27,479 bases of DNA from Zelonia costaricensis (lineage: Eukaryota; Euglenozoa; Kinetoplastea; Trypanosomatida; Trypanosomatidae). Below are positions 1 to 11,163 of the stretch, piece by piece. Below the pieces are notes generated by a model. That model saw only the letters and a list, made by a program, of their open reading frames with translations. It made no database searches and was not told the origin of the DNA. Position numbers and translations under genes: made by a program. The stretch's first letter is position 1. Every line of letters starts with the position of its first letter. Location of the stretch: the NCBI GenBank assembly GCA_030849075.1, contig JASAOO010003185.1, positions 1-27,479 on the forward strand, in the 5' to 3' direction.

Positions 1-315
1 AGGGAGGGGTGGGGGTAGCTTGGAAAGGCGGAGATTTCGAGCCGCGGAAAGGGGGGGGGGGCGAGGGGCCTAACAGATTGGTCACAGCGAGAAACAGCCT
101 GACAGCCGGCCGTTACGCCTTCGTCGGAGCGGTGAAGGGGCGCAGCGGGAGAGGTCGTAGCACGGTGAAAAGGAAAAGGAGAAAAAAGAAATCAACTGAA
201 AGAAGAAGAGGAGAGCGCCGACGTGGACGGCGGCGTCACGCAACACAGAAGCGGTGAGGGGACGAGAGCTCGCAGCGGGAGGGGGGGGGGAGAGTCGTGG
301 GGCACGCCCACGTAG

Positions 316-342
316 GCCCGTGCATGAGCCCGGGTCACGGGC
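316..342. repeat. Small inverted repeat
   Basis: Perfect 7-bp arms GCCCGTG (316-322) and CACGGGC (336-342) flank a 13-nt loop. An alternative stem, AGCCCG/CGGGCT with a 5-nt loop, overlaps it, so two competing hairpins could form. It lies in a short GC-rich patch. No function can be assigned. Confidence 0.45.
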
Positions 343-2631
343 TGGCAGCACCGCACGCCAGCTTTAAAGCGCAGGCGACGCGTTCACGAACCCACTTGCG
401 GATCGAAGTTGATCGTCTCGAGCTCAGCCCTTGACGCACTTCTCTTTTTCCCTGTCCTGTGCGCGCTCTCCAGTCCGCACGCCAAATTGTGTGTCACGGT
501 GCCGCAGCCCACTCTGCCGCAGCATCGCCACGGCATCGCCGGGGGTCTCTGGCGTAAACTAGAGACGAAAACTCACGAAGTGAAGGCTCACGAACAGGGC
601 CGCACCACACTGAAGAAACATAACAGAGATGGGGAAAACGTAACTTGGCCGGGATTCTCGTTCGTGTCTCCTGCACGCCGATGCGACTACAGGGGGTGGG
701 AGGGGTTGAGTGGGGGCATGAGATCGCCGCCTGCACGTCACCTTCACGACCGCCGCCCCCTCTCTTGACGTGCCTCAGCGCTTGCCACCCACCCACTTGC
801 TGCCTGCCATCGCCGCGGCTCTGAGCGGCGGCCCTCTTTGTCGTCACAGACGACTGGAGGAGCTTTGGAGGCAGAAAATGGGGGACAGCGAGGCTTCACA
901 ACCTGAGCAAGCAACCACAGCTTCACATTGGCCTTGTGGACGTAGCAGACGGCAGCGATGAGAATGGGAGTAGAGGGTGGGGAGGGGGACAGAGAGTGGG
1001 GAGGAAGCGAGGTGGATGGTACCTGCTGTACTCGAACGTCACGTCACTACACATGGCCAAGAACAACAGTAGAGGCGTCGAGACGCAGATGCAGACCCGC
1101 ACGCCAACAGAAGAAGGAGGGAGACGAGAGGAGAAGCCACGCCGCCCTCGCGATCACTTCGACGCCGTGAAGTACGTCGAGAAAGCATGCAAGACAGGTG
1201 TGGCGAGTCACCCGGGGGGGAGGGGGAGAAGTGGACTATCGCCCAGCGTGCGCCCCGTGGGCCAGCGGTCTGGCGAGACAAACTAAATTCAGCCCACGCA
1301 AAACACAGAGCAAAGCAAAAAAAAAAAGACAACTGAGAGAACTGCGAGGAGGTCGTCGGTTTCAGAAAGCGCACCCAGACGAGGAGGAGAGACGAGTACC
1401 AAACACACACACACACTAGAAAGAAACACGAAATGATGCGAGCACCCAATACCTGCCTGGACAGCGTAGTTGTGTGCCGGTGTGTTTGGTGGTAGAGGGA
1501 GGGATGGAGAGTGAGGTGTAAGGTCGCATCTCGGACTAGGAGTACACCGGAAAACATAGCATGCGGTAACACGCACGCAGGAAATAATAAAAAAGCTGCA
1601 CTCACACGCGCACAAGTGAAAGTGCTGACACATACACCCAGGCGGCCCGGGGACGAGAAAAGAGACGAGAAAAAGAGAGCACCGGCAGCGACAGCGACAT
1701 CGCAGAAACAAATCTATATATAAAGCTGTGGTGAAAGCGCGATCGTAGGAGGCGGAGCCGCCGTGCGACGGCAACCACCACCACAACAGGGCAGTATCCA
1801 CAAGAGACGCGGGCACATTTCCTTTTTTTGGCAGAGGGCGAGCCGTCGACTGCGTGCACCACAGAATCACATACAGCGGATGGAATGAAACACAGATAGA
1901 GAGTAGAGGAGTGAACGGAACGAACAGACAGGCACAAAAGAGACAGAGAAGGGGGAGGGTGGCGCGAACCTGTGGCCGAGGCAAAACAAACACGGCAACG
2001 ACAAAGGCAAAAAAAAAAAAGAGAAAGAAGCGGTCGGACGTCGCACACAGCACACAAAAAAAAATGGAAGAAAAAGGAGGAGAGCGGAGCGGCCGCGCGC
2101 AGACGGGAAGAAGGCGGAAAAGGCCAAAAGAGCGAGGGAGGTTCGGGGAAAGCCACAAAAAAACAGACACACACACACAGTAAGGCACAAACACACACTC
2201 ACACACAAAGGTAAGAAAGGCGCACGTTGATTCACCCGATTGCGACAGTCGAGAGACAAAGGTGAAGGAGAATGAGAGGAGATGACGGAGGTACGCTACG
2301 GAAGAGAAGATACAAAGTGACCGATGCGCACACACTGGCGGGAGTGCTCGCAGACGCACTGGAACTCAGCACACTGGCGGGCTGCAGGTTCTGTACACGT
2401 GACAGGGTGGGAGAAGGCAGGGCTGTTGGGCAGTGTCTCATTTCGGAAAGGAAGGCGAGGCCGGCGGGTGGGGGAGGGGGAAGGGAATGTGGCCGATGCG
2501 GGGGGGGGGGGGGTTAGTGACGGCGAGACACACAACAGCGGTCAAACATAGCCCGGAGAACACCGACTCGCACACGCGGTCAAGGTGAGGGCCAGGCGCA
2601 CACCGCGCCATGTGCAGAGAGAAGACCAAAG

Positions 2632-2653
2632 GCGCGCGTGTGTGTGTGTGTGT
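2632..2653. repeat. GC/GT alternating microsatellite
   Basis: A 22-bp run of alternating purine and pyrimidine: three GC units followed by about eight GT units on the plus strand. It is a Z-DNA-prone microsatellite in non-coding sequence. Here GT is on the plus strand, whereas most of the dinucleotide runs in the window show CA on the plus strand. Confidence 0.8.
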
Positions 2654-4253
2654 TTGCGTGTGAGGAGCCACATGGAGTCTCACTGCACAGACGCACCCAT
2701 CGCACCGGAGCGTCGAGAAGAGAAGATCAACGCCAACGTCAGCAGCCGCCAGGGGTAGAGCGGGAGATCTGCAGGCGCGACGCACCCAACGCCACGGAAA
2801 AGCACAACATCATCAACAACAAAAAAAGTGGCACACGAAGAGAACCCACAAAACCAAGGAAAAATGGGCTAGTTAAACCAAGCACACCAGTCATACGCAG
2901 ATATCACGCAAAGCCAAAAAAAGGAAAGAAAAAGCGCTCGAGTTGAACCAAGTGACTTGCAACAGCACAAGCGAAATGCAGGGACAGTCAGCCGGCAACC
3001 CTCACAGGAACACTATAGAGGAGTCGTACAAGAGGTGCGTGTGCGTGTGTGTGATCACCACACACGTATCGACACAGCACCCAGCCACCCTCCCCCGGCA
3101 CGCCCGCTACCCGTCCTTCGACAGGCGCTGCCTTATCGCTCACATCGTCACACCACTCCTGCCTCCACGTACCCTCGATCGAAAAGGGCGGCGGTGTTGC
3201 CCCTACGCGGCGCGGCAGCCAGGGAGGGAGAGCGAGGGAGGCGAGGGCTGTGCCCGGCTCCCCCCTTCGCGGGTCGCGGCGTCACTGTGCCGCCCTCCTG
3301 CACGCACACCCCACACCTTCAGAGGCACCCGACCGAGAATGAGATTCACTAGGGAAACACAGAAGGTACGAAAGTCAGCGGGTGCTTCATGGCACACGCA
3401 CACACCCGCGCGGGAAAACGAGAAAAGGCGGAGAGGAAAATCCAACTGCCACACAAGAGGGGAGGGTGGATGGGCCGTCGAAGGTGCCTGAGGGGAAGGG
3501 GGATGGGGAATGGCGGAGGGGAGGGGGACACGAATACGGACACACGCGCACAGACCCCCGCACAAGCCTTTTTTGGGAGGGGGGAGGGGGGACACTCGAG
3601 CCACACGCTGCCGTTCAAGTTGAGACGAAGCGTCGTCAATAGTGCGTGGCGGAGGTGGCGCGCGGTCGTGGTGCGGCTCCACGTGCAGCCACGCGCTCCT
3701 CGCACGCCAAGCGGCACCCCCACACTCCACGCGCACACACAGACAGACACACAGACAGAGCTTTGCGCCGAGGTGGGGGCGGTGCATCGACGCACATGGC
3801 AACGGATCGGGACGCATCCTTCACAAGCAGAAGAAAAAAAGTGAAGAAAGAGAACAAGACACCAAAGAAGGGTTTTTGAGCAAGTATGAAGGCAGCAAAA
3901 AACAGAAACCGAGGTGAGGCCAATCACAACAACAACACACAAGGGAAAGACGTGACGCTCGCTTGACCATCGTTACAGCGCGCGGCGGGGTGCGTGAAGA
4001 GAGGAAGGCAATAGGGGTGTCAGGGCACGTTCGGGGGAAACCAGGGAAAGGACGAGGCGGCACACGAGTACACACGCACACAGCCGTCAACACGAACAAA
4101 AGGAAAAAAAAACCGAGTCGAAAGAACGAGAAAAAAAAAGACGCGATAAATCCGCACGAGCGGTCACAGACGCACTGGAAGGCAAGCGGAGCAGCAGCAG
4201 AGCTGCACCCGCTCCGTCACAGGACGGAGGGTAAGGGGGCTGAGGACGAGGAG

Positions 4254-4280
4254 CACACACACACACACACACACACACAC
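4254..4280. repeat. CA dinucleotide microsatellite
   Basis: An uninterrupted 27-bp CA run. Strict purine-pyrimidine alternation continues to about 4287. The transcript from the minus strand would carry (UG)n. It is likely to vary in length between strains. Confidence 0.9.
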
Positions 4281-5419
4281 GCGCACAGACGAAGAAGAGA
4301 GAACACTGGTGTGCGGTGTGAGGAAGGGCTTGGGGACGGAGGGTGTGGCGTAAGGGAGAAGAGGCGGCAGGCAGACGCGAAGGGGGGGGAGAGGTCTACG
4401 CGCGCGCCTGTCTTGTCCCTCACACACCGCCGATGCAGGGGTCGCGAAAGAGAGGGCGGGAGCAAAGCAAAAGGCACACACACACAAACACAAAGAAGCA
4501 CGGGGAAGAAAGAAACAAACAAAAACAGTCTAAGAGGGGGGTAGCCAAGGGGCTACACCGGAATCGAACAAGAAAGCAGGCGCAGAAGAAATCATAAAGG
4601 GGGGAGGAGCGCGCGTGGTGTCATCATTAGGGGAGGATCAAGAAGAAAGAGGAGAGTCACAATAGCGTGCGCCGTCCAAGCCGCAGCGATCGCACTTCCG
4701 CGCGCGGTTGGGGGTGAGGGGAGAGGAAAGCGAAGAGAGCTGCCGAGAGTGCAAGCTGTGAGAGAGCGAGAAGGCTCGATGGGGACGACGGTGGTCTGTC
4801 GCGCGTGAGATCAGCCTCCACCATCACGCGACTGGCAACGCCGAAGCACCACAAATAGGAGCGGCCACGGCGGGGGGTGTTATGGGGGGGAGTCGGACAG
4901 CGGAGGCAGCAAGAGCAGACGCACACGAGGGGGTGAGGAGGGGGGGGAGGGTGACACTGGAAAGTGGTGAACGGGAGAGGATGAGCGGGAAACGAAGGGG
5001 AAAGAACGGCTAGGGAACGAGAGAGAGGGTGAGACAAGGGTACGCAGGTTTCTGCTGTGGTCACCGACATGGCTGGGTGCGTGCGGGTGCGCGCATTGCT
5101 CCCCGCCTGCTGACACCCCAGTCCCCGCCCTGCGGAAAGAAAGAGAGAGAGACAAACCGCCAGACACCCAGACGTGACGTTGCATGACGCCTGCGCGCCT
5201 TTTGCGCTTCAAAGCGCGCAGGCACACCGCTGTCAGGGCGACGCAGGACAGGGAACGGATGTGCGGCTCGTGCGTGGACGGAGGAGGGGGGGAGACGGTG
5301 GAGGAAGGCAGAGCTGAGCAGAAGGGAGACATAGAACGGTTCCGGTTGCAAACACCAGCGCGGCAGTGTGAGGGAGAGCGAGAGCTCACAGTGAGGGACG
5401 AGGGGGGGGGGAGAGGAAG

Positions 5420-5680
5420 AGGACAGTGTTGATGCCGCAGCCGCACCCACCCTGGGAGGTGAGGGGCGGGCATGCAGTGGGAGAGGTGTGCCAGCAGCGA
5501 CAGGGTGGCGGTGAGGGTGGTGGGGGGCGGAAGGAGCGGGCATCCCAGAACCGTGACACCGGCCGTGTGGCGCACTTTTTTTTGTTTTTTGATGAAGACC
5601 CACGACCAGGCGGCACGCGCTGCGCCGATGTCCAGAGAGCGAGGACCCAGGCAGGTGTGTGGGGAGGGGGGGGGGGTAGA
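5420..5680. other. GC-rich island of mixed composition
   Basis: This stretch breaks the surrounding purine bias: both strands carry all four bases and it has a more complex, gene-like texture. No reading frame here looks like a known protein. It could be a decayed retroposon of the SIDER type, which are common in Leishmania 3' UTRs, or a conserved regulatory block. I cannot confirm a SIDER signature by eye. Confidence 0.3.
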
Positions 5681-8600
5681 ACAAAAGAAGAGCGGAGGAA
5701 ACACGAGACGGGGCACGAACACACGGGGGACTCGAGGGAGGGGTGGAACCATGTCCATCGACAGTACAGGCAGGAAAGGAAAAAAATGAGAAGCGTAATT
5801 CGAAGCGAGAAGAGGGGAGACACACACACACACGGCGGGGGGGAAGAAGCAAAAAAAATGTGTAGAGAGTATGTTGGTGTGAGAAAGGTGGGGTGGAGTG
5901 GCACGTGGCGTGAAGGGCGGCGAGAGGGTCTCCGTGGGTGCCACGTATGCGCCGGTGCCTTTCCCGTACAGGGCTGGGGAAGCAACACGATCAGGGGGGG
6001 TGGGACGGCGGGGAGCACCAGAACGAGCGCATAACGACGCCGGCACGTGTACACAGGTAACAACGCTTGCGTTTGGGAGTGCCACGGGTGCTGAGGCCAC
6101 TCGACCAAGATGAGAAGCGACGAAAACAGAAACATACAAGGGCACGAAAGCAGCGAAGAAACGGTGAGGCAACGGTACAGCACGATGGGAAAGACAGTGG
6201 GCAGGCGGACGTGAAGTGCACAGGATGCCGAGGAGAAACACAAAGCAGCAAAAAGATGGGAAGAAATCCAGGAAGACCGTGCGCAGAAACCGGGGGGAGG
6301 GGAAGCGAAACAAAGGAAGACTTGTGTGACTGGAGACCAGAAGAAAAAAAAGAAGAGTCGGAAACAGACAAGGGACGCATGGCGCGAGTTGACGCTGCCA
6401 AAGTGTGCACGAACAGGTGCACGTGTCTGTCAGCGCTGTGTGCACCCCGACCAGGCGCGCCGACGACTCCCCTTTTCATGTCAGGGAAAGACGAAGGCGT
6501 TGCCGGCCGCAGCAACACGAGTAGCACAAAAACGAGCGTACTCGGACATGCGCAGACCGCGCCAGCACACACACAAACACACACACACACAGACGGGCAC
6601 AACCATGCACTTCGGAGCACAGAACAACAGCAAGAAAAAAAAAACGGATCAAGGAGACAAACATGGGCGAAAAAAAAAAGAAAACAGAGCAAGAAGCAGG
6701 AGGAGATAAACAAAACACTCTTGACGACAGTCCGCGACAAGGAGCCAAACCGAGGGAGAACGGGATACAGACAAGGACAAAAGGAAGAGTTCAAAACGAG
6801 AACAAAGGAGAACAAAGACCAGGTGGGGGAAGGGGGAAGACCCGAAAACACAACAAGCCGGTGTACAAAAAGGAAGCAAACAAACACACAGAAAACACAA
6901 GACCACGTGCGGGTTTGCATCGCGCCACCTCACACATCGGGGAGACGCTCAAACGCAATGCACTCTAACACTTTAACGTACAACAACGAGAAGAGAAAAG
7001 CGGTAGTGAAATCGGCAAAGGACAGAAAAGGAGCAAAATATGAAAAGGCGGAACGGGGAGTTGGGGTGGGGGAGGGAGAGGAAGCAGGTGGAGAGATCGC
7101 TGTTCGAGAGTTGATCATAATCGTTTCACTATTCTATCTGTTTTTTCATTTCTGTGTTTGCGGCGTAGCCGCGCTTGCGCACGGGATAAGAGCGTCTCCG
7201 CCAGGCACTGGCGCGTTGTTGGGTCTGCGTCATCCGCTGGCTCCTCGGCTCCGTCCTTGCGACGGCACGTCCTTCTCTCACCCACACCCCGTTCCCCTCT
7301 CGCTGCTGCACTGCTCGTCTCGAATACACTTGTGTGACGGCAGGTACATCAGTGGAAAGAAAGAGATACGTGGCCAACAATAAGAACAAAAAAGGCATTC
7401 ATGGGGATCGAGAGGGAGTGGGGTTGCGACGAGAGAAGGGATGGAGCTGCGAATTGCGACACCAAGAGCTGCGAGTTGCAGTGGGGGGGAGGCGCCTAAT
7501 CCCTCAGAGACAAGACAAAAAAAAAAAGGACTCTGAAGAAGACGGCAAGAACGAGAAGAGAGGGAGGGGGGCGGCGGGTAAAGCAACACCGACAGTTGCA
7601 AGGCACGCAGCACTTTGCGTGCCGCCGCTGCAGTCGAATTTCGGCATTGCGCCTTTCCCTGTACCGTGTCTCCATCGGCGCGGGTCTGCGAGGCTCTCTT
7701 CTGTTTGTCGGTGTTTGTGTGCTTTGTTGCTTGTGGGGCGCACACCAATTCGAGCCGCTGCGCTCGCGCTTGACATATCCAGCGTCAAACAGTGGGCGAG
7801 GTGGCACGCGGATGTCGAGTGTCCTCTGTCCTCCTCCCCTCTTCGGGACTGCCGCAGAGGGTGAATCACCACAGAGACAAGGCAGCAAGAAGAAAACGTG
7901 CAGGGAGCCGGGCTGGAATAGGAAAGGGAGGGGGGTTCCGTGCATGCACGCAAAGCATAAGAAGCGAGAGCGGGGTGTAGGGGGAGGGAGGGCGGCACAA
8001 AAAAAATGGCGAGGGGAGGAGTGTGAGGGAGGCGAAGGCAAAGAGCTGGGAAATGGGGAGCCACATGAGATACGCGCACACCAACACACACACAGCAGAG
8101 GAGAGTGGGACACAACTTGCGGCATGGCCGACACAAGGACCATGAAGAGAAGAAAGAGGACTGGGAGAGAGGATGAGTGGGTGCGCACGCGCAGCCCTTA
8201 ATTCCCAGAGCACGGACACACCACGTTCACACGCACACACACAAAAAAAGAATCACGCAAACGGACAGGCAGGAGCACAGACACACACGCACCAAAGAAG
8301 AAGGAGAAGCGCACCAACGACACGACCACCACGTTGTCGGCGCCTACACGCACGCCTGCACACACGTGAGGCGCAGTGAGAAGAAAAGAAAAAGAAGGTG
8401 AGAGAGAGGATGGGGTGGAGTTGCAAAGTGGGGTACCGGAGTGAAGAGTGAGAGCGCACACGTCGTGCTCTATGGAAGCAGGAGCGGATGAAGAGGGTTG
8501 CAAGGAAGATGACACACGCACAGGGAAAAAAAAAGGAGAGAAGAGAAAGCAAGAAAACGGTCGCACAGACTCACACCTATGCATACACACAAACGCACAC

Positions 8601-9015
8601 ACGCACACACGGCGAGAAGGGAAAGAGGCGGTCTTGCTTGTGTTAAGCCCCTCCAAAGAAAAAAAATGAAACACAACAGCGCGCGTGAATGAATACACAC
8701 GAGAAGTCAGCATAAATATACGCGTAAGCACACCCGTCCCGCTTCACCCGAACACGTGGAAGCAACACACACCCGGGGGAGGGGGGAAGAAGGAAGGCAA
8801 GGGACTCAACGAGGCAATCGGGGGTACACGCGAGGTGCGAAAAAAAAAAAAAAACACCCACACAGCCACACACACTTCATCTCTCTTGAATGCACCAAAC
8901 CTCGGCAGGGAGAAAGAGGGGAGGTGTAGGGGGTGGGGGAAGGGACAGCGAGAACCTGGGGAGGGGGAGGGGGCCAAAGCTGCATACCATATAGGTCAGT
9001 TCGAGGGACATGAGA

Positions 9016-9270
9016 ACCAAACAAACAGACAAGGGTGGAGCGAGCAGTGTGGGCATGGAAACGCAGGCACTTCGTGGCACCCCTCCCCCATCCAACCTCC
9101 GCAAAAGTCCCACGACGGTAGCCACGGCAACACCGACACAGGNACCAAACAAACAGACAAGGCTGGAGCGAGCAGTGTGGGCATGGAAACGCAGGCACTT
9201 CGTGGCACCCCTCCCCCATCCAACCTCCGCAAAAGTCCCACTACGGTAGCCACGGCAACACCGGCACAGG
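9016..9270. repeat. 128-bp tandem repeat flanking an N
   Basis: Two copies of a 127-bp unit lie head to tail (9016-9142 and 9144-9270), with a single N at 9143 exactly on the boundary. The copies differ at three positions only: a G/C near 9035, G/T at the 'cgacgg/ctacgg' site and A/G near the end. A degenerate third copy follows: the stretch 9296-9343 repeats the pattern 'gcact..ggcac..cctccccca..cctcc'. The true copy number is uncertain because the N probably marks an assembly join. Confidence 0.9.
9143..9143. other. Ambiguous base / assembly join
   Basis: A single N sits between two nearly identical repeat units. The equivalent base before copy 1 and after copy 2 is A. It is more likely a contig join inside a repeat than a simple unread base. 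Confidence 0.8.
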
Positions 9271-9848
9271 AACGGCCGTGATCAACGGTTGAGAGCGCAC
9301 TGGTTGACGGCACTACCCTCCCCCACCCGGCCTCCACGTAGGAGCGCCTAGGAGACGGGGAAGGGTGAGTACAGAGGGAGTACAAAGTGGAGGAAGCAAT
9401 TGGGCTGCACGAGGGCGCGGACCCGGCAGATGCAACTCTGAGAGCCTCATCGACACCAACGGCAACACACACACACACAAACGAAAACGAAAATGAGCGC
9501 ACGAGGAGTGAGCACAAACAGACGAAAAGGGGGGCGGTTAAAACGGATAAGCCTAGGGCGCCACGGCCACGTGAGCGGGCACAGATGCAGTCAGCCACAC
9601 ACGCAGGAGCCTCACGCGTGCTTCAACCTCGTCACAGCGGAGCAGCTGCGCGAGTGCGGCCCACAAACTCCCGCCCAAACATAACATGGACGTTACGCGG
9701 AAACGACGGCGCGGACGATGCGACGAGTCGTACGCCTCAAATACGCCCTCGTCGTCGTACGATACCCGCGCAGCGCTTGGCAAATCCGAGAAGGACCCCC
9801 CCCCTCCCCCGGTTAACCCGCGAGGGCGCCGTCATGGAGCCCCTCCCC

Positions 9849-9868
9849 TTCCTCGCGCGGCGAAGGAA
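9849..9868 (-). repeat. Hairpin downstream of gene 1 stop
   Basis: On the minus strand, arms TTCCT(T)CGC and GCGAGGAA pair over eight base pairs with one bulged T and a 3-nt CGC loop. It begins about 41 nt after the stop codon of gene 1, at the start of its 3' UTR. A role in mRNA stability or protein binding is possible but unproven. Confidence 0.4.
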
Positions 9869-9909
9869 GCGTCGGCTAGCGTGCCTCAGCGGCCTGGCTG
9901 TCGCCGCGC

Positions 9910-10959
9910 TTAGACGTACGTCTTCTCGCCGGTCATGGAGTAGGGGTTGTGGCAGAAGCGGGAGCTGTGGCTCATATCACTGCCGCTGCGCTGATGCGAG
10001 GCCTCCGACGAGTCGCAGCCGATCGGGCGCGGCACGGCCAACGCGAAGGCGCGCGTCGGCGTCATGGTTGCGTTCAGCACGTCCCACTGCGACGCAGCCC
10101 GCGAGCGGCTCGGCGTGTTTGCGGTGGAGTCCTCCGAGGAGGAGATGAACTGCGGTGTGCGCGGCACGCTGAGCGAGTCCACGGACATCTTGCGCGGCGC
10201 ACGGGAAATGACGTCCGCGACGTTCGGCGGGGCCACAACGGCCACGCACAGCGACATCGACGTCGTCGGGCTGACCGCCAGCAACTCCGCCATCGAGTCG
10301 TCGCCCTGCATGCTGTTCGTGCGGTATTTCTTCGACTTGACGGCGTCGTTGATCAGCTTGCACATAAGCGGGATGCCACGGCAGCTGGAGAAGGCGCAGG
10401 TGTTGTGCATCGCACGCAGCGCTGACTCAGCCGCGCCCTGCTCTGCGAACGTGATGAAGGCGATGCGGCGGCGCTCCGAGGCGTCCATGAAGGGCTCCGT
10501 GTCGTTGTGCATCGTCACCTTGCGCACCGTGCCGTGCGCCTTGACGAGGTCGACCAGCTCCTCCTCCGTCACCTCCACCGGCACGTTGCGCAGGAACAGC
10601 TTGTTCATCCTCAGCCGGTCCTGGCCGGCGGGCGTGTCGTCGTGCTGCTGCTTCGCCCACTGCACCGAGATGGTCTTGCCAAGCATCGGCATGCCGTGTG
10701 CATCGCGCAGGGCACGCAGCGCCTCCTCGTGCGTCGCGTACCGCACAAACGCCGTGCCGAGGCTCTGGCCGTTGTGGATGTCGCGCATCACCATCGACGA
10801 GGTGATGTTGCCGAATACCGAGAAGATCTCGCGCAGTCGGTTGTCGTCGACCTCACGCGGCAGGTACCGCACAAAGAGGTTAGTGCTGCTCGGAGTGTAG
10901 AACTGCATGTGACTCGGGCTGCGGGCCGAGCCCATGACAGCGACGGGAGACGCGTGCAT
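9910..10959 (-). CDS. Tandem-RRM RNA-binding protein (gene 1)
   Basis: This encodes a 349-residue protein with two RNA-recognition motifs. RRM1 spans about residues 25-103, with RNP2 LFVRYL (28-33) and RNP1 LGTAFVRY (67-74). RRM2 spans about 118-202, with RNP2 LFLRNV (121-126) and RNP1 RRIAFITF (164-171). A short linker joins them. In both RNP1 motifs the usual aromatic at position 3 is replaced (Thr, Ile), while the position-5 Phe is kept. The tail (203-349) is low complexity, with TP sites at 268, 282 and 300, an SP at 230 and HNPY at 337-340. The frame stays open 63 codons upstream, but only from a TTG. The ATG at 10959 is the first ATG after a strong spliced-leader acceptor at 11118, which decides the start. 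It probably binds mRNA and regulates its stability or translation; targets are unknown. I do not recognise a specific orthologue. It is a close paralogue of gene 2. Confidence 0.92.
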   Translation of the reverse strand: MHASPVAVMGSARSPSHMQFYTPSSTNLFVRYLPREVDDNRLREIFSVFGNITSSMVMRDIHNGQSLGTAFVRYATHEEALRALRDAHGMPMLGKTISVQWAKQQHDDTPAGQDRLRMNKLFLRNVPVEVTEEELVDLVKAHGTVRKVTMHNDTEPFMDASERRRIAFITFAEQGAAESALRAMHNTCAFSSCRGIPLMCKLINDAVKSKKYRTNSMQGDDSMAELLAVSPTTSMSLCVAVVAPPNVADVISRAPRKMSVDSLSVPRTPQFISSSEDSTANTPSRSRAASQWDVLNATMTPTRAFALAVPRPIGCDSSEASHQRSGSDMSHSSRFCHNPYSMTGEKTYV

Positions 10960-11117
10960 GGTGATGGAGTTGTGGTAGGGACAAGCGGGGAGATCGAAGG
11001 TGCAACGGTGCGGGTCAAGGCACTCGCGAAAAGGATCAAAGGCGAGGCGGGGAGGCGGGGCGGGGCAGGAACGCAGGAGAGTGGTTTGTAGGAGACACTG
11101 ACGCACAAGGACAGAGG
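10960..11117 (-). other. Predicted 5' UTR of gene 1
   Basis: The 158 nt between the predicted splice acceptor and the start codon contain no ATG in any frame, so there is no upstream open reading frame. The stretch is C/T-rich on the mRNA strand. Confidence 0.7.
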
Positions 11118-11163
11118 CTGCAAAAAAAAGTAAGAGGCAACAGGGCAAGGAGAGGGTGGGGAG
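11118..11163 (-). promoter_or_regulatory. Spliced-leader acceptor site of gene 1
   Basis: On the minus strand a C/T-rich tract of about 35 nt ends in C, eight T, then GCAG, with the AG at 11119-11118. This is the classic trypanosomatid trans-splicing signal: polypyrimidine tract followed by the first AG. The mature mRNA would begin at 11117. Polyadenylation of the upstream gene 2 transcript is normally coupled to this tract and would fall some hundred bases further upstream, at higher coordinates. Confidence 0.8.

Larger units (their letters stand above)
1..9909. other. Gene-free 3' flank of gene 1
   Basis: No convincing gene is visible in this 9.9-kb stretch. Most of it is strongly purine-rich on the plus strand, so the transcribed minus strand is C/T-rich, as expected for untranslated sequence in a trypanosomatid transcription unit read right to left. 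Open frames of up to about 520 codons exist on the minus strand, but only because A-poor, C/T-rich DNA has few stops. Their translations are Pro/Ser/Leu/Phe/Cys-rich low complexity, overlap one another in several frames, and often lack an ATG. The stretch holds CA/TG microsatellites, poly-A and G runs, a tandem repeat next to an N at 9143, and GC-richer islands near 300-960, 5420-5680 and 7110-7340. The first part (from 9909 downward) must be the 3' UTR of gene 1. How far that UTR extends is not visible, since no downstream gene lies in the window. Confidence 0.75.

Noticed and set aside
1289..2359. 356-codon minus-strand open frame
   Set aside because: Low-complexity, Phe/Cys/Val/Ser-rich product of CT and GT repeats, with no domain or motif and overlapping frames of similar quality.
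2735..2815. C/D-box snoRNA-like pattern on the minus strand
   Set aside because: A TGATGATG stretch and a CTGA about 70 nt later are present, but the C box deviates from consensus and no terminal stem or C'/D' boxes were seen.
4880..6445. 521-codon minus-strand open frame
   Set aside because: It starts at GTG, its translation is Pro/Ser/Leu/Phe/Cys low complexity, and other long frames overlap it. C/T-rich, A-poor DNA rarely has stop codons.
10960..11148. 63-codon N-terminal extension of gene 1
   Set aside because: It begins at TTG, and the predicted mRNA starts at 11117, inside the extension. The first ATG in the mRNA is at 10959.
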